From: Bacillota bacterium
GTDB taxonomy: Bacteria > Bacillota > Clostridia > Lachnospirales > Lachnospiraceae
Direction: 5' to 3'
NCBI GenBank assembly: GCA_023399055.1
Contig: JAEWQV010000010.1
Span: 248,001-312,000 of the forward strand
Length of the DNA stretch: 64,000 nucleotides
Shown here piece after piece: positions 18,567 through 27,099 of the stretch; positions within the stretch are counted from its first letter, which is position 1, and each line of letters begins with the position of its first letter. Under the pieces are notes generated by a model that saw only the letters and a program-made list of their open reading frames with translations, was not told where the DNA came from and did not search any database. A program made the translations under genes and the position numbers.

Positions 18567-19895
18567 TTAGTTGGCACTGCTTGCATCCACTCTGCCATCA
18601 GAAGCAGCAAGAGCATCTTCAAAGGTCTCATCACCCTGTAACCAAGCTGCAATATCCTTTGCATTTTCCTCCTGAAAGCCACCCCATACTAACTGGTTAT
18701 TACCAAGGGTTACGTCTACAATCTTTCCTTCTGCTGCATAGGTATCAATATCAGCCTGGCTAGGATTTGTAAAGGTAGGTGTTACATCCTTTAACATAGG
18801 TGCTGTCTTAGTGTAGTCATATATTTCTACCGCAAGTTCTTTGTCGCCAGTTAATACATCCAATACGCAATTAATAGCTTCCTGATTTTTGCTGGCAGCG
18901 CTAGTCATAACAGTAATGTTAGGCTCAAAGATTAACTTAGAATCACCTGTCTGATTAGGGAAGGGGAAGATACCAAAGTTAAAGTTCTCATCAATATCCA
19001 AGAAGTTCTGAATAGACCAGGAACCGGATACCTTCATTGCTGCTTCCCCTAATACCATTCTTGCATCACAATCGGTCTGTTCTGTTGAGAATGTATCTGT
19101 ATATGTATTATCAAAGATTAACTTATTATAGCTATAAGCATTCTGGAATTCTTTCGAATTAGTGAAATTAGTCTCACCTGTTCTGAACTTATCCCCCCAG
19201 GTAGGGTCGTTATTAAATACATCATTCATAGCAAATTGCATGGTAACATTACCAATGGACCAGGTATCCACCATATGGCTTGCAAATGGGGTAATTCCCT
19301 TCGCCTTGCAATCCTCAATAATGGCCTGAAGTTCTTCAATCGTCGTAGGTACGGACCAGCCATTTTCTGCAAACATATCTTTATTATAGTAGACACCTTG
19401 ATATAACGCGTTATAAACAAGTCCATAAACCTTTCCATCAACGGATACGTTGGTGTTAGCTGCATCCAATACTCTGCCAGTGTACTCACCATTAATTTCA
19501 CCTAAAATCCCCTGTGAGGTATAGGTCTTAACATCCTGTGCCTTACCAATCATGATATCAGGAAGACCGGACTGCATATATTGCTGCATCTTAGGTTGGA
19601 AATCGTTACCCCAATCCACGCATTCCCATTCTAAGGTAATGTTTGGATACTTTTTCGCTAAGGCTGCATCAATTAAGTCCTCGATACCTGCATCTGTGGT
19701 AGATTGACCTGCCAAAACAGTAAGAGTCACTTTCTCAGCCGGTTCCTCGTTAGTAGGTTCTTCTGTGTCAGTAACAGCCTTCGTAGGAGTCTCCCCTGTG
19801 GTATCCTTGTCCGTCTTGTTGCTGCTTCCACATGCTGTGAATAGCGCTGTGGTCATTGTTAAAGCAAGTAAAAGGCTAACCAGTTTTCTTTTCAT
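18567..19895 (-). CDS. Sugar ABC transporter substrate-binding lipoprotein
   Basis: Extracellular binding protein (family 1 type) of 442 residues that delivers sugar to the two downstream permeases. The signal peptide ends in a lipobox LFTAC with Cys22, followed by a Thr/Glu-rich linker and then the mature domain from about residue 58. It is clearly paralogous to the product at 22180-23454. They share long identical runs such as VLAGQSTTDAGIED and LEWECVDWG, and IGKAQDV. The likely substrate is an alpha-galactoside, inferred from the GH36 gene in the same operon. A pair of direct repeats upstream may be where the YesN-type regulator binds. Confidence 0.93.
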   Translation of the reverse strand: MKRKLVSLLLALTMTTALFTACGSSNKTDKDTTGETPTKAVTDTEEPTNEEPAEKVTLTVLAGQSTTDAGIEDLIDAALAKKYPNITLEWECVDWGNDFQPKMQQYMQSGLPDIMIGKAQDVKTYTSQGILGEINGEYTGRVLDAANTNVSVDGKVYGLVYNALYQGVYYNKDMFAENGWSVPTTIEELQAIIEDCKAKGITPFASHMVDTWSIGNVTMQFAMNDVFNNDPTWGDKFRTGETNFTNSKEFQNAYSYNKLIFDNTYTDTFSTEQTDCDARMVLGEAAMKVSGSWSIQNFLDIDENFNFGIFPFPNQTGDSKLIFEPNITVMTSAASKNQEAINCVLDVLTGDKELAVEIYDYTKTAPMLKDVTPTFTNPSQADIDTYAAEGKIVDVTLGNNQLVWGGFQEENAKDIAAWLQGDETFEDALAASDGRVDASSAN

Positions 19896-19966
19896 AAAAT
19901 TTACCCTCTCTCTTGAAATATTGTTTTGTTGCTACGCTAATTGTAGCTTTTTTTATTCCGACGAAA

Positions 19967-20004
19967 GTAGGACTATTTTGAAAATCGAGTTGCACTATTT
20001 TGAA
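19967..20004. promoter_or_regulatory. Pair of 16-bp direct repeats upstream of the binding-protein operon
   Basis: Two copies (19967-19982 and 19989-20004) agree at 14 of 16 positions, sharing the core ACTATTTTGAA, and are spaced 22 bp start to start, about two helical turns. They lie 72-109 bases before the binding-protein start. Direct repeats one to two turns apart are typical of AraC-type response-regulator sites, so this is a candidate site for the regulator at 23466-25085. Confidence 0.55.
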
Positions 20005-20146
20005 CTTTTGGAGATTTGTATTGCTTTATCACAATAATAGCACTCGCATATCTATCTAACTGCCTTCGCTGAAGGATTAATAATAATTTCTTTAATTCAA
20101 ATTTTGTTATGGCAAAATCATACATATTAATGTAGAATAGATATAA

Positions 20147-20620
20147 TTGGAATTTATATCAGATTTGTATCAATCAAAATTCAATGAACTCGCAACCTTT
20201 TCCGTTTGTCTCCCTATTATATATGAAAATGTTTTTAAAGGACTTCTATTTTCCGCATGCCAAATTGGACAATGGCAAGAACCAGTATCTCAGGCGGTAG
20301 ATATAATTAATAAAAAGAGAAGCGTTATCTTAGTTGATTCAAATGGCGTTTGCTTATTTCCTCCTAATAAAGAATTTTCATATGAAACAGAAGATTATAA
20401 AAACGAAAAAAGAACTGGATATTTATACGATGATTTACTTGTATTATCCAGACGAGACAGATTAGTAAATCGTATTATGGAAAACCTAGTTCCACTTGGA
20501 AAAGATGATGATGTTCTATCCTTGTCTGGTGATATAAAATATTATTCTTTGGTAAGAGAAATGTCAATTACACGATGGAAACTAACTATATCTTCCACAA
20601 TCATTTTGGCAAAGAAATAA
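20147..20620 (+). pseudogene. Unknown ORF, probably a 5'-truncated remnant
   Basis: An open frame of about 157 codons with protein-like composition (for example the run DSNGVCLFPPNKEF) but no recognised family. The only possible start is a TTG without a ribosome site, and it directly follows a TATAAT-like sequence; no internal ATG occurs until about residue 112. The frame ends inside the upstream region of the next gene, in a different frame. I read it as the 3' part of a gene whose 5' end was lost, perhaps when this block was inserted. It could instead be a real gene with an unusual start. Confidence 0.4.
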
Positions 20621-20670
20621 TCTTAAGTATATTATCGCCCTTTATTATAGTATTATTTGGAGGTAATAGG

Positions 20671-21000
20671 ATGCCTAGACATGAATTTGGAATTATGCAA
20701 AGTAAGCCTATGAAAGGTGAACGATTTGATAAATATGAGCCCGCAAAATACAACTGCATTACCATCGATGATGCTTTCATAGAACCTCTCCTGCCTCAAC
20801 TATCAGATATTGATTTTTATTGGCATTCAATTGATGTTCCAGGGAAAGGCTTAGCATATTGGGGTATTACTTTGATACCACCAGAAACTCTTAATCCTAT
20901 GATAGATATAATTTTTAACAATACTGAACTCTTATTGTTAAAGGAACTACTTTATAGTGCTAAAAGGGATAATAAATTTGTAATACATTTTGGAATATAA
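20671..21000 (+). CDS. Small conserved-looking protein of unknown function
   Basis: A 109-residue soluble protein starting MPRHEFGIMQ, with a GGAGG site 7 bases before the ATG. It is acidic, with a central run LSDIDFYWHSIDVPGKGLAYWGITLIPP and a C-terminus KRDNKFVIHFGI. It resembles short uncharacterised proteins I associate with Firmicutes genomes, possibly of the immunity-protein kind, but I cannot name a family. It lies in the plus-strand block inserted between two minus-strand sugar-transport genes. The frame is open upstream of this ATG, but that part has no ribosome site. Confidence 0.6.
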   Translation: MPRHEFGIMQSKPMKGERFDKYEPAKYNCITIDDAFIEPLLPQLSDIDFYWHSIDVPGKGLAYWGITLIPPETLNPMIDIIFNNTELLLLKELLYSAKRDNKFVIHFGI

Positions 21001-21055
21001 AGTTGAATTATAAAATAAATCCACGTACTAACAATTTAATCTTGGAGGGTATCTT

Positions 21056-21283
21056 ATGAATAAAATTAAACATGATAAAATATCATTCATCATTTCTATT
21101 TTTTCAGTAATTATTTGCTTAATTGCAATTGTTATTTCTGTAATAAATCTTAGATATGCAAAGGCTAACAAAACGGATGTCGGGATGGATATTACACTGT
21201 TTTGGTGCACGATTACAATTTTATGTGCGAATATAACAATATTTATTTCAAGTATTACCAAATACAAAAAACATTTCAAGTAA
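21056..21283 (+). CDS. Small two-helix membrane protein of unknown function
   Basis: 75 residues with two hydrophobic helices (about 9-32 and 45-67) joined by a polar loop (RYAKANKTDVGMD) and a basic C-terminus. A GGAGGG site precedes the ATG at good spacing. It follows the preceding small gene by 55 bases. No family is recognised. Small membrane proteins of this shape are often toxins, immunity proteins or stress proteins, but nothing here decides between them. Confidence 0.6.
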   Translation: MNKIKHDKISFIISIFSVIICLIAIVISVINLRYAKANKTDVGMDITLFWCTITILCANITIFISSITKYKKHFK

Positions 21284-21596
21284 AAATATTTCTGTAATAA
21301 GCATCTTTATTTCATAAATCATAACTAAGAACAATAACCTGAAACAAGGGAGAATTGAATCTAAAGGTAATAAAAGTAACAGATTAATTGCAAATTCATG
21401 CGATGAAATATTAACAGCCTTAAAAGTATTCTTTGCACCTTAAAAAAGTTATATGAGAATGTATTAGAATAGTCAATTTTAAATTCAATCTAAGAAATAA
21501 TGTTAAAAACTTCTTAATATTTCACAAATGTATATTTCCAATTATATTTATAAACAATGTACATAAGCAACTTTGATTTTGTAAGGAGGACCGTGC
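21284..21596. other. AT-rich intergenic stretch with a possible coding remnant
   Basis: No gene with a credible start was found. One plus-strand frame (about 21326-21442) is open for about 38 codons, ends in LTALKVFFAP and lacks a start codon, so it may be the fossil 3' end of a lost gene. The final 60 bases are the AT-rich leader of the arr gene with its AAGGAGG site. Confidence 0.35.
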
Positions 21597-22061
21597 ATGA
21601 ATAAAAATGATTTGCTTGAAATAAATAAAGATAACCTGACAGGATTGCAGAACGGCACTGTATTAGACTCTGGGCCATTTTACCACGGTACAAAAGCTGA
21701 CTTAAAACCAGGGGATCTGCTGGAGCCAGGCTTTAGCTCTAATTATGGCAGTCAAAAGAAGGCTAACTTCGTCTACTTAACCGCAACATTAGATGCAGCT
21801 ATCTGGGGAGCTGAACTTGCCGTTGGTGACACACCTGGTCGAATTTATCAAGTAGAACCCACTGGCAGCTTCGAGAATGATCCAAATTTGACGGACAAGA
21901 AATTTCCCGGGAACCCAACCAGATCTTACCGTACTCAACAACCATTACGAGTCGTAGGCGAGGTTTTGGATTGGGAGGGTCACTCACCGGAAGTGCTGCA
22001 AAACATGTTAGACCACCTAGAGAAGTTGAAACAGCTTGGCATCGAGGCAATTAACGAGTAA
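21597..22061 (+). CDS. arr: Rifamycin ADP-ribosyltransferase (Arr)
   Basis: Transfers ADP-ribose from NAD to a hydroxyl of the rifamycin ansa chain, inactivating the drug. The 154 residues match Arr over the full length. His30 (FYHGTKADLKPGDLL), Tyr60 (NFVYLTATLDAA) and Asp95 (GSFENDPNLTDKKFPGN) correspond to the catalytic His/Tyr/Asp of the mycobacterial enzyme with a constant offset of 11. The C-terminal run PTRSYRTQQPLRVVGEV is also typical. An AAGGAGG site precedes the ATG and a strong bidirectional terminator follows. The gene looks less AT-rich than its immediate surroundings and sits in reverse orientation within a sugar-transport locus, consistent with acquisition by transfer. Confidence 0.95.
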   Translation: MNKNDLLEINKDNLTGLQNGTVLDSGPFYHGTKADLKPGDLLEPGFSSNYGSQKKANFVYLTATLDAAIWGAELAVGDTPGRIYQVEPTGSFENDPNLTDKKFPGNPTRSYRTQQPLRVVGEVLDWEGHSPEVLQNMLDHLEKLKQLGIEAINE

Positions 22062-22072
22062 CCACTTATATG

Positions 22073-22128
22073 GTACAAGGAGTAATTATCCATCTTAACT
22101 TTTTGGATATATTACTCCTTGTACTTTA
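22073..22128. terminator. Bidirectional terminator between arr and the binding-protein paralogue
   Basis: Arms of about 19-20 bases (22073-22091 and 22105-22124, starting GTACAAGGAGTAAT) with one bulge, around a 13-base loop. It can serve both the plus-strand arr and the convergent minus-strand gene ending at 22180. Confidence 0.75.
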
Positions 22129-22179
22129 ACCGTCAAATAAGTCAGTGCTTTTGAGGCACCTAGAGAGAAAATACAGCTT

Positions 22180-23454
22180 CTATCGATTACTACTTTCCTG
22201 CCTTCTATGATCCGCATATTCCAATACTTCCTCCAGAGTAATTTGTCCTTGCAGCCATTCCTGCTGCTTAAGAGCAACATTGTTCTGATAATTCCAAATC
22301 AGCTGATTATTACCGTTAGTTACTTCTACCACCTGCTGCTTCTCTTCATACTCCTTCACATCTTCGTCAATGCTATAACTAAACTCCGGTTTTACATCTT
22401 TAATCGAGGAATAAGTCTGGGTAAAATCAAGTATTTCCTTAATTAATTGATCGTTCCCCATCAGTTCTTCTAGAATTTCATCTACTAATTCACTATTTTT
22501 ATTGGTACTGCTCTTCATAAAGGTAATGTTGGTTTCTCTAATTAACTTCGCATCTCCAGTTAGATTAGGATAGGGAAAGATACCATAAAGCTCCTTCTCC
22601 TTCTGATTATTCGCAGCTTGCAGGGACCAAGTTCCGGTAAGATACATTGCTGCCTCTCCTTCCATGAATCGCTTGTCACATTCGTATTGATCAATGTACA
22701 AGGCATCGGTCCAGGAATTATCAAATATATATTTATTTTGCAGCATACAATGTTTAATTACTTCATTATCTTTAAAACTAGTTTTCTCTTTTCTAAAATC
22801 ATCACCCCAATTTGGAGTTATATTAAACAAATCATTGGTAAGGAACTGCATTGTCATATTGCCAATCTGCCAACTTTGGGAAAGATGGGTAGCAAAGGGT
22901 GTAATTCCCTTCTTTGTAAAGGCAGCTACCACCTCATCAAGTTCCTCCAGCGTAGTGGGTACATCTATTCCATATTTTCCAAACATACTCTTATTATAAA
23001 TGATACCCTGATATATAAAATTCAGCGGAATACCATACACAATTCCATCTATGGATACAGCAGGAAGTGCCTGTTCCTCAATTCTTTGAACACAATCCTC
23101 TGGAATGGGCGAAAGATTTCCACTACTGGAATAAGCCATTACATCCTGTGCCTTTCCAATGATTAAATCAGGAATATCACCGGAGGCAAACCTTGCCTGC
23201 ATCTGTACATTAAATTTTTCTCCCCAGTCCACACATTCCCACTCAAGCTTAACCTTAGGGAACTTGACTGCTAATGCCTCATCTATCATATCTTCGATAC
23301 CAGCATCCGTCGTGGATTGTCCTGCGAGCACTGTAAGTACGATTACCTCCTCCTCTTTGGAAGGCCTTACATTGGCTTGGTCTTCATAATTAAACAGATA
23401 AAGGATAATGACTAGACTAATCATGAGCAAAACTGCGCCGATACCCTTTTTCAT
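22180..23454 (-). CDS. Membrane-anchored sugar-binding protein paralogue, probable sensor accessory
   Basis: 424 residues, an evident paralogue of the binding lipoprotein at 18567-19895 (shared runs VLTVLAGQSTTDAGIED and LEWECVDWG). Unlike that protein it has no lipobox cysteine: residues 1-22 form a hydrophobic segment (MKKGIGAVLLMISLVIILYLF) that looks like an uncleaved signal anchor. It follows the response regulator by 11 bases and belongs to the kinase-regulator operon rather than the permease operon. I infer that it presents the bound sugar to the extracellular part of the kinase rather than to a transporter, as in known binding protein-LytS/YesN three-component systems. Transport is not excluded. 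Confidence 0.85.
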   Translation of the reverse strand: MKKGIGAVLLMISLVIILYLFNYEDQANVRPSKEEEVIVLTVLAGQSTTDAGIEDMIDEALAVKFPKVKLEWECVDWGEKFNVQMQARFASGDIPDLIIGKAQDVMAYSSSGNLSPIPEDCVQRIEEQALPAVSIDGIVYGIPLNFIYQGIIYNKSMFGKYGIDVPTTLEELDEVVAAFTKKGITPFATHLSQSWQIGNMTMQFLTNDLFNITPNWGDDFRKEKTSFKDNEVIKHCMLQNKYIFDNSWTDALYIDQYECDKRFMEGEAAMYLTGTWSLQAANNQKEKELYGIFPYPNLTGDAKLIRETNITFMKSSTNKNSELVDEILEELMGNDQLIKEILDFTQTYSSIKDVKPEFSYSIDEDVKEYEEKQQVVEVTNGNNQLIWNYQNNVALKQQEWLQGQITLEEVLEYADHRRQESSNR

Positions 23455-23465
23455 CCTGTGTCCTC

Positions 23466-25085
23466 CTACTTCTTAAGCATTACCTCGTTGCGATATTCAC
23501 TCGGACTGCTCCCCATCATTTTGCGAAAAACTCTGTTAAAATAAGAATAGTCATCATATCCCACCATGAAGGCTATTTCAGTTAAGCTAATCTTTGCATC
23601 CTCCATATACTCCACACATTTATTCATTCTCTTCTTTGCAATATAGAGCATTAAATTATCACCGGTTTCCTGACGAAATATTTTTGAGAAATAGGAGCTT
23701 TCCACATTAAATTGCCCTGCAAGAGACGTAAGAGACAAGTCCTCAAAATAATTCTGATCGATATATTTAATCGCACTTTTAACTACATCTCGTATGGAGG
23801 AACTAATCTCATCCTTTCTTAGGTCAATGGTATAATCAATCATTTCTTCCAGTGCTTCTTGCAAATGGTCAATATTTAAATATTCTACTGTTCTGTTTAC
23901 CAGTTCCGCCAGGCTTTCCAATTCCATAATTTCTTTGTGGGTTCTGCTGGAAAGCTGGTGCTCCATAATGACATTACAGATTCTTTTTACGGATTGCTTT
24001 ACCTCTAAATAACTCCACTCCTGAACCTTTCCCTTCCCAAGTCCGATTGTATCAAAAATCAGCTTTAATACTCCTGACTGATTCTTATTATTTAAAAAGG
24101 TTTTTAGGGAATTCTCCTGCTCTTCTGTGAGACAGTTCTTTACATCCTTATGCAGCTCTGGATTGTCCTTCTCGCAAAACAGAACAACACTACTGTTTTT
24201 ATATCTTCTGGTCATCAGCATAGATACACTTTGAATGTAAGCGGTATGAATACTTTCAATAGAATAGGAATGTTCGCTAATCACAATACTCACTGGTGCT
24301 TTCATTTTGTTATTAAAATATTTCTCTATAGCTAATGCCATTCTTCTAAGCTTTGAATTCTCTAACTCAGTAATAATAATAAATTCATTGGAACGATAGA
24401 TATAATTGAAAATAAGAAGATTATCTAAACCTGTCAATTCTCTTATCTGCTTTTTCACCCAATAGGATAAAAGATTGATATCATACCCATACTCCGTAGT
24501 TAATTCACTTAAGTTATGAATTTTTATTAATATTAAACTATAACCGGCAAAATCAAAATTGCTATTCATCATTACCACAGGGGAGTATCTGGCTTCTTCT
24601 TTCTCCACCAAGAGACTTAACTCTCTATCTTTCATTGAGGAGGCTGCCTTTAATATTTGGAGGCTCTGTTCCTCTTGCTCCTTCTGTAACTTAATTCTAC
24701 TACTGATAATCTCAAGGGACTTGGAAAGGGTATTCACCAAATCAATTTTTGTGACAGGCTTTAACATGTAATTGATTGCTCCATTGAGCAGGGTACTCTT
24801 AACAAAATCAAAATCATCATACCCACTAATTACAAATACCACAATAGAAGGATATTTTACTTTGATTATTTTAATCAGTTCAACCCCATCAATGAAGGGC
24901 ATATTAATGTCGGTTATTAGAATATCGGGCATATTCTCTTCAATCTTTTTAAGAACATCTTCACCATCAACAGCAGGTTCCAAAAACTCGATATTATACT
25001 GCTTCCAGTCAATCATCGTACGCAGCTTTTCCCGCGTCCAATATTCATCATCTGCGATTAGTACTTTATACGTTATTTCTGTCAT
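23466..25085 (-). CDS. Response regulator with AraC-type HTH (YesN family)
   Basis: DNA-binding regulator of 539 residues. Receiver 1-125 with Asp59 (ILITDINMPFIDG) and the Lys of MLKPVTK; a long middle region (about 150-420); and an AraC double helix-turn-helix at the C-terminus (LSLTSLAGQFNVESSYFSKIFRQ and ISLTEIAFMVGYDDYSYFNRVFRK, ending SSPSEYR). Its ATG overlaps the stop of the sensor kinase. Together with the kinase and the tethered binding protein it probably switches on the downstream alpha-galactoside transporter. The direct repeats at 19967-20004 are the candidate target. Confidence 0.93.
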   Translation of the reverse strand: MTEITYKVLIADDEYWTREKLRTMIDWKQYNIEFLEPAVDGEDVLKKIEENMPDILITDINMPFIDGVELIKIIKVKYPSIVVFVISGYDDFDFVKSTLLNGAINYMLKPVTKIDLVNTLSKSLEIISSRIKLQKEQEEQSLQILKAASSMKDRELSLLVEKEEARYSPVVMMNSNFDFAGYSLILIKIHNLSELTTEYGYDINLLSYWVKKQIRELTGLDNLLIFNYIYRSNEFIIITELENSKLRRMALAIEKYFNNKMKAPVSIVISEHSYSIESIHTAYIQSVSMLMTRRYKNSSVVLFCEKDNPELHKDVKNCLTEEQENSLKTFLNNKNQSGVLKLIFDTIGLGKGKVQEWSYLEVKQSVKRICNVIMEHQLSSRTHKEIMELESLAELVNRTVEYLNIDHLQEALEEMIDYTIDLRKDEISSSIRDVVKSAIKYIDQNYFEDLSLTSLAGQFNVESSYFSKIFRQETGDNLMLYIAKKRMNKCVEYMEDAKISLTEIAFMVGYDDYSYFNRVFRKMMGSSPSEYRNEVMLKK

Positions 25086-26866
25086 GTCCCCACCTCATCC
25101 ACACTTAATCTTGGTATTACCAGATACACACTGGTTCCTTCCCCAGGTTCGCTTTCGATACGAAGTCCAAAATCCTTCCCATATAACATCTTTAGTCTGG
25201 CATTAATGTTAAACAGTCCAATAGAGTTACCTGTCTCTACAGCGTCAACATCATTCTCTTTCAGTCTTTCGTTCATTAATACTGCATCCATTCCAATGCC
25301 ATTGTCTTTTACCACCACCTGGAGCATATTATCCTGGGTGTAAGCTTCCACACTTACCTTCTTATCTCCACGTTTATTCCGCAGCCCATGCTTTAGTGCG
25401 TTCTCCAGTATGGGTTGAATTGAGATTCTTGGTATGGAATCCTGAAGGATCTCATCACTAATATTGAACTGATATTCCACTCCTTCACCCATACGAACAT
25501 TCATAACGTAAATGTAATTTTTAAGATGTACAATTTCCTTTGCAACCGTAGAATATGGGTGTTTAAAATCCAGACTGTAACGGAAAATGCTTGCTAAAGA
25601 CTGGCATAATTCACTTACAATGGAGCAATGATTAATACTTGCAATACTGCTCATGGTATCCAATGTATTGTATAAGAAGTGCGGGTTAATCTGTGCTTGT
25701 AGTGCCTTATATTCCGCTCTGTTGAGTAATAATTTTGTCTCATATTCATGGCTGATCAGACGTTCAATCTCATCTAGCATCTCATTGAAATCCTGTCCAA
25801 GCTTTCCTATCTCATCTTTATTCTTATTCTGTACCCTTTGATTCATGTTACCGGATCTAATTTTCGCAATTGTTTGTGTAAGATGCTCCAGTGGTCTGGT
25901 GATACCACTGGTAATAAATACAGATACCAGTGTAATTAGAATACACATAATTGCTACAATCAGAATAAGGTTTTGGGTCAGAGCTTTTTGATTCTGCTCC
26001 AATAAGGCTTGTGGCATCAGGGAATAAGCGGACAAATTATATTTATCCTGGTCTACTTGGAACAAAATCGGCATATTTTTCCCTAGTTCTTCGGACGTTT
26101 TTAAGGTCCCCTCCTGAATTCGCAAGGTAACTTCTGAATAATAGGTTTTATTCGAATCCTCTAGTTTGCCCACAGCTGCAATCTGTCTGTCTCCCATGGG
26201 TTGAAGCCATACCTTCATCTCATCTTTATCATAGTATTTTGACATTATGTTTTTTACTACTTTACTATCTAAGTCACATACGATGTAACCAATTTTATTT
26301 TTGGTATTAGTGTTATCATATATTTTTAAAATAAATCGGGTAATGTCTGTTTCTCTGTGTTCATTATAATAACTGGATATCATCATTGTAGTGTCATCCG
26401 AATTAATATAATCAAGGACACGTTGTGAGTTATATTTTTCTACATCCTCGTAAATATCCACGGGATAATTATGTTTAGGGGTGGCAGCTCTTCGGTAGGT
26501 AGAGACAATCTCATTCTTTATATTGTAGATATACAAGGCCACTACTCCGTCCGAGGTTTCAAATTCACCTGTGGCAATGTTATAAGCAAGACGGTAGTAA
26601 TCCTCACGGAGGAGTTCAACCTGGGTATCATTTTTCAACGCTCGTTGAAAATCATCCTCATTATAAACTTCGATCAAATTACTTTCTATTGATTTAATAA
26701 AGGTGTAAACCTCATTTTGCATGTTTCTAAGGGAACTATTACTTTGTTCCTTTTCCTGTGCATAGATTAAGTTCGAGGATGCCTTTTGAAATAATACCGT
26801 TTGGAGCACTAAAGCGAATATGGTACTTGCCAGGCAAAAAATCAGCAGTTTAAATCTCATTTTCAT
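25082..26866 (-). CDS. Two-component sensor histidine kinase (YesM family)
   Basis: Membrane sensor of about 594 residues. Helix 1 is near residues 4-22, an extracellular sensor region runs to about 270, helix 2 is near 280-303, followed by HAMP and a His_kinase domain with phospho-His near 396 in QINPHFLYNTLDTM, then HATPase with NALKHGLRNK and VKDNGIGM. I start at ATG 26866, 8 bases after GGGAG; the upstream start at 26902 has no site. The operon order kinase, regulator, tethered binding protein suggests a sugar sensor. An extended -10 (TGGTATAAT on the minus strand) lies about 80 bases upstream. Confidence 0.93.
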   Translation of the reverse strand: MKMRFKLLIFCLASTIFALVLQTVLFQKASSNLIYAQEKEQSNSSLRNMQNEVYTFIKSIESNLIEVYNEDDFQRALKNDTQVELLREDYYRLAYNIATGEFETSDGVVALYIYNIKNEIVSTYRRAATPKHNYPVDIYEDVEKYNSQRVLDYINSDDTTMMISSYYNEHRETDITRFILKIYDNTNTKNKIGYIVCDLDSKVVKNIMSKYYDKDEMKVWLQPMGDRQIAAVGKLEDSNKTYYSEVTLRIQEGTLKTSEELGKNMPILFQVDQDKYNLSAYSLMPQALLEQNQKALTQNLILIVAIMCILITLVSVFITSGITRPLEHLTQTIAKIRSGNMNQRVQNKNKDEIGKLGQDFNEMLDEIERLISHEYETKLLLNRAEYKALQAQINPHFLYNTLDTMSSIASINHCSIVSELCQSLASIFRYSLDFKHPYSTVAKEIVHLKNYIYVMNVRMGEGVEYQFNISDEILQDSIPRISIQPILENALKHGLRNKRGDKKVSVEAYTQDNMLQVVVKDNGIGMDAVLMNERLKENDVDAVETGNSIGLFNINARLKMLYGKDFGLRIESEPGEGTSVYLVIPRLSVDEVGT

Positions 26867-26946
26867 AAGCGCATCTCCCATCAATACGAATAACAGTATC
26901 ACTTTTCTTTGTGTAATATGTATAAATTAATCCTGTTTCAGTTTGT

Positions 26947-26952
26947 ATTATA
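26947..26952 (-). promoter_or_regulatory. Extended -10 element for the sensor operon
   Basis: On the minus strand TGGTATAAT gives a perfect -10 with the TGn extension, about 80 bases upstream of the kinase start. The -35 position (CTATCA) is a poor match, which is common with extended -10 promoters. Confidence 0.5.
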
Positions 26953-27099
26953 CCACAGAAAGTTAAAGTTGATAGAAATAAGTTATGTTAAAATATACCT
27001 TTTCTAATTACATCTCCTTGCGGATGTGTTACAATCTGTTAATATGACTTTTAGGATTAGTACTATACTTAAAAGATAAAACTGAAGGGAGTACCGTAA

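Noticed and set aside
20575..20670. Upstream extension of the small gene at 20671
   Set aside because: The frame is open, but the ATG at 20575 has no ribosome site and lies inside the other frame, while ATG 20671 has GGAGG at good distance.
20147..22061. Prophage or integrative element
   Set aside because: No integrase, transposase, att-like direct repeats or phage structural gene could be identified; only an inserted accessory block is supported.
22618..23166. 182-codon plus-strand ORF inside the tethered binding-protein gene
   Set aside because: Antisense shadow without start context; the minus strand encodes a clear binding protein.
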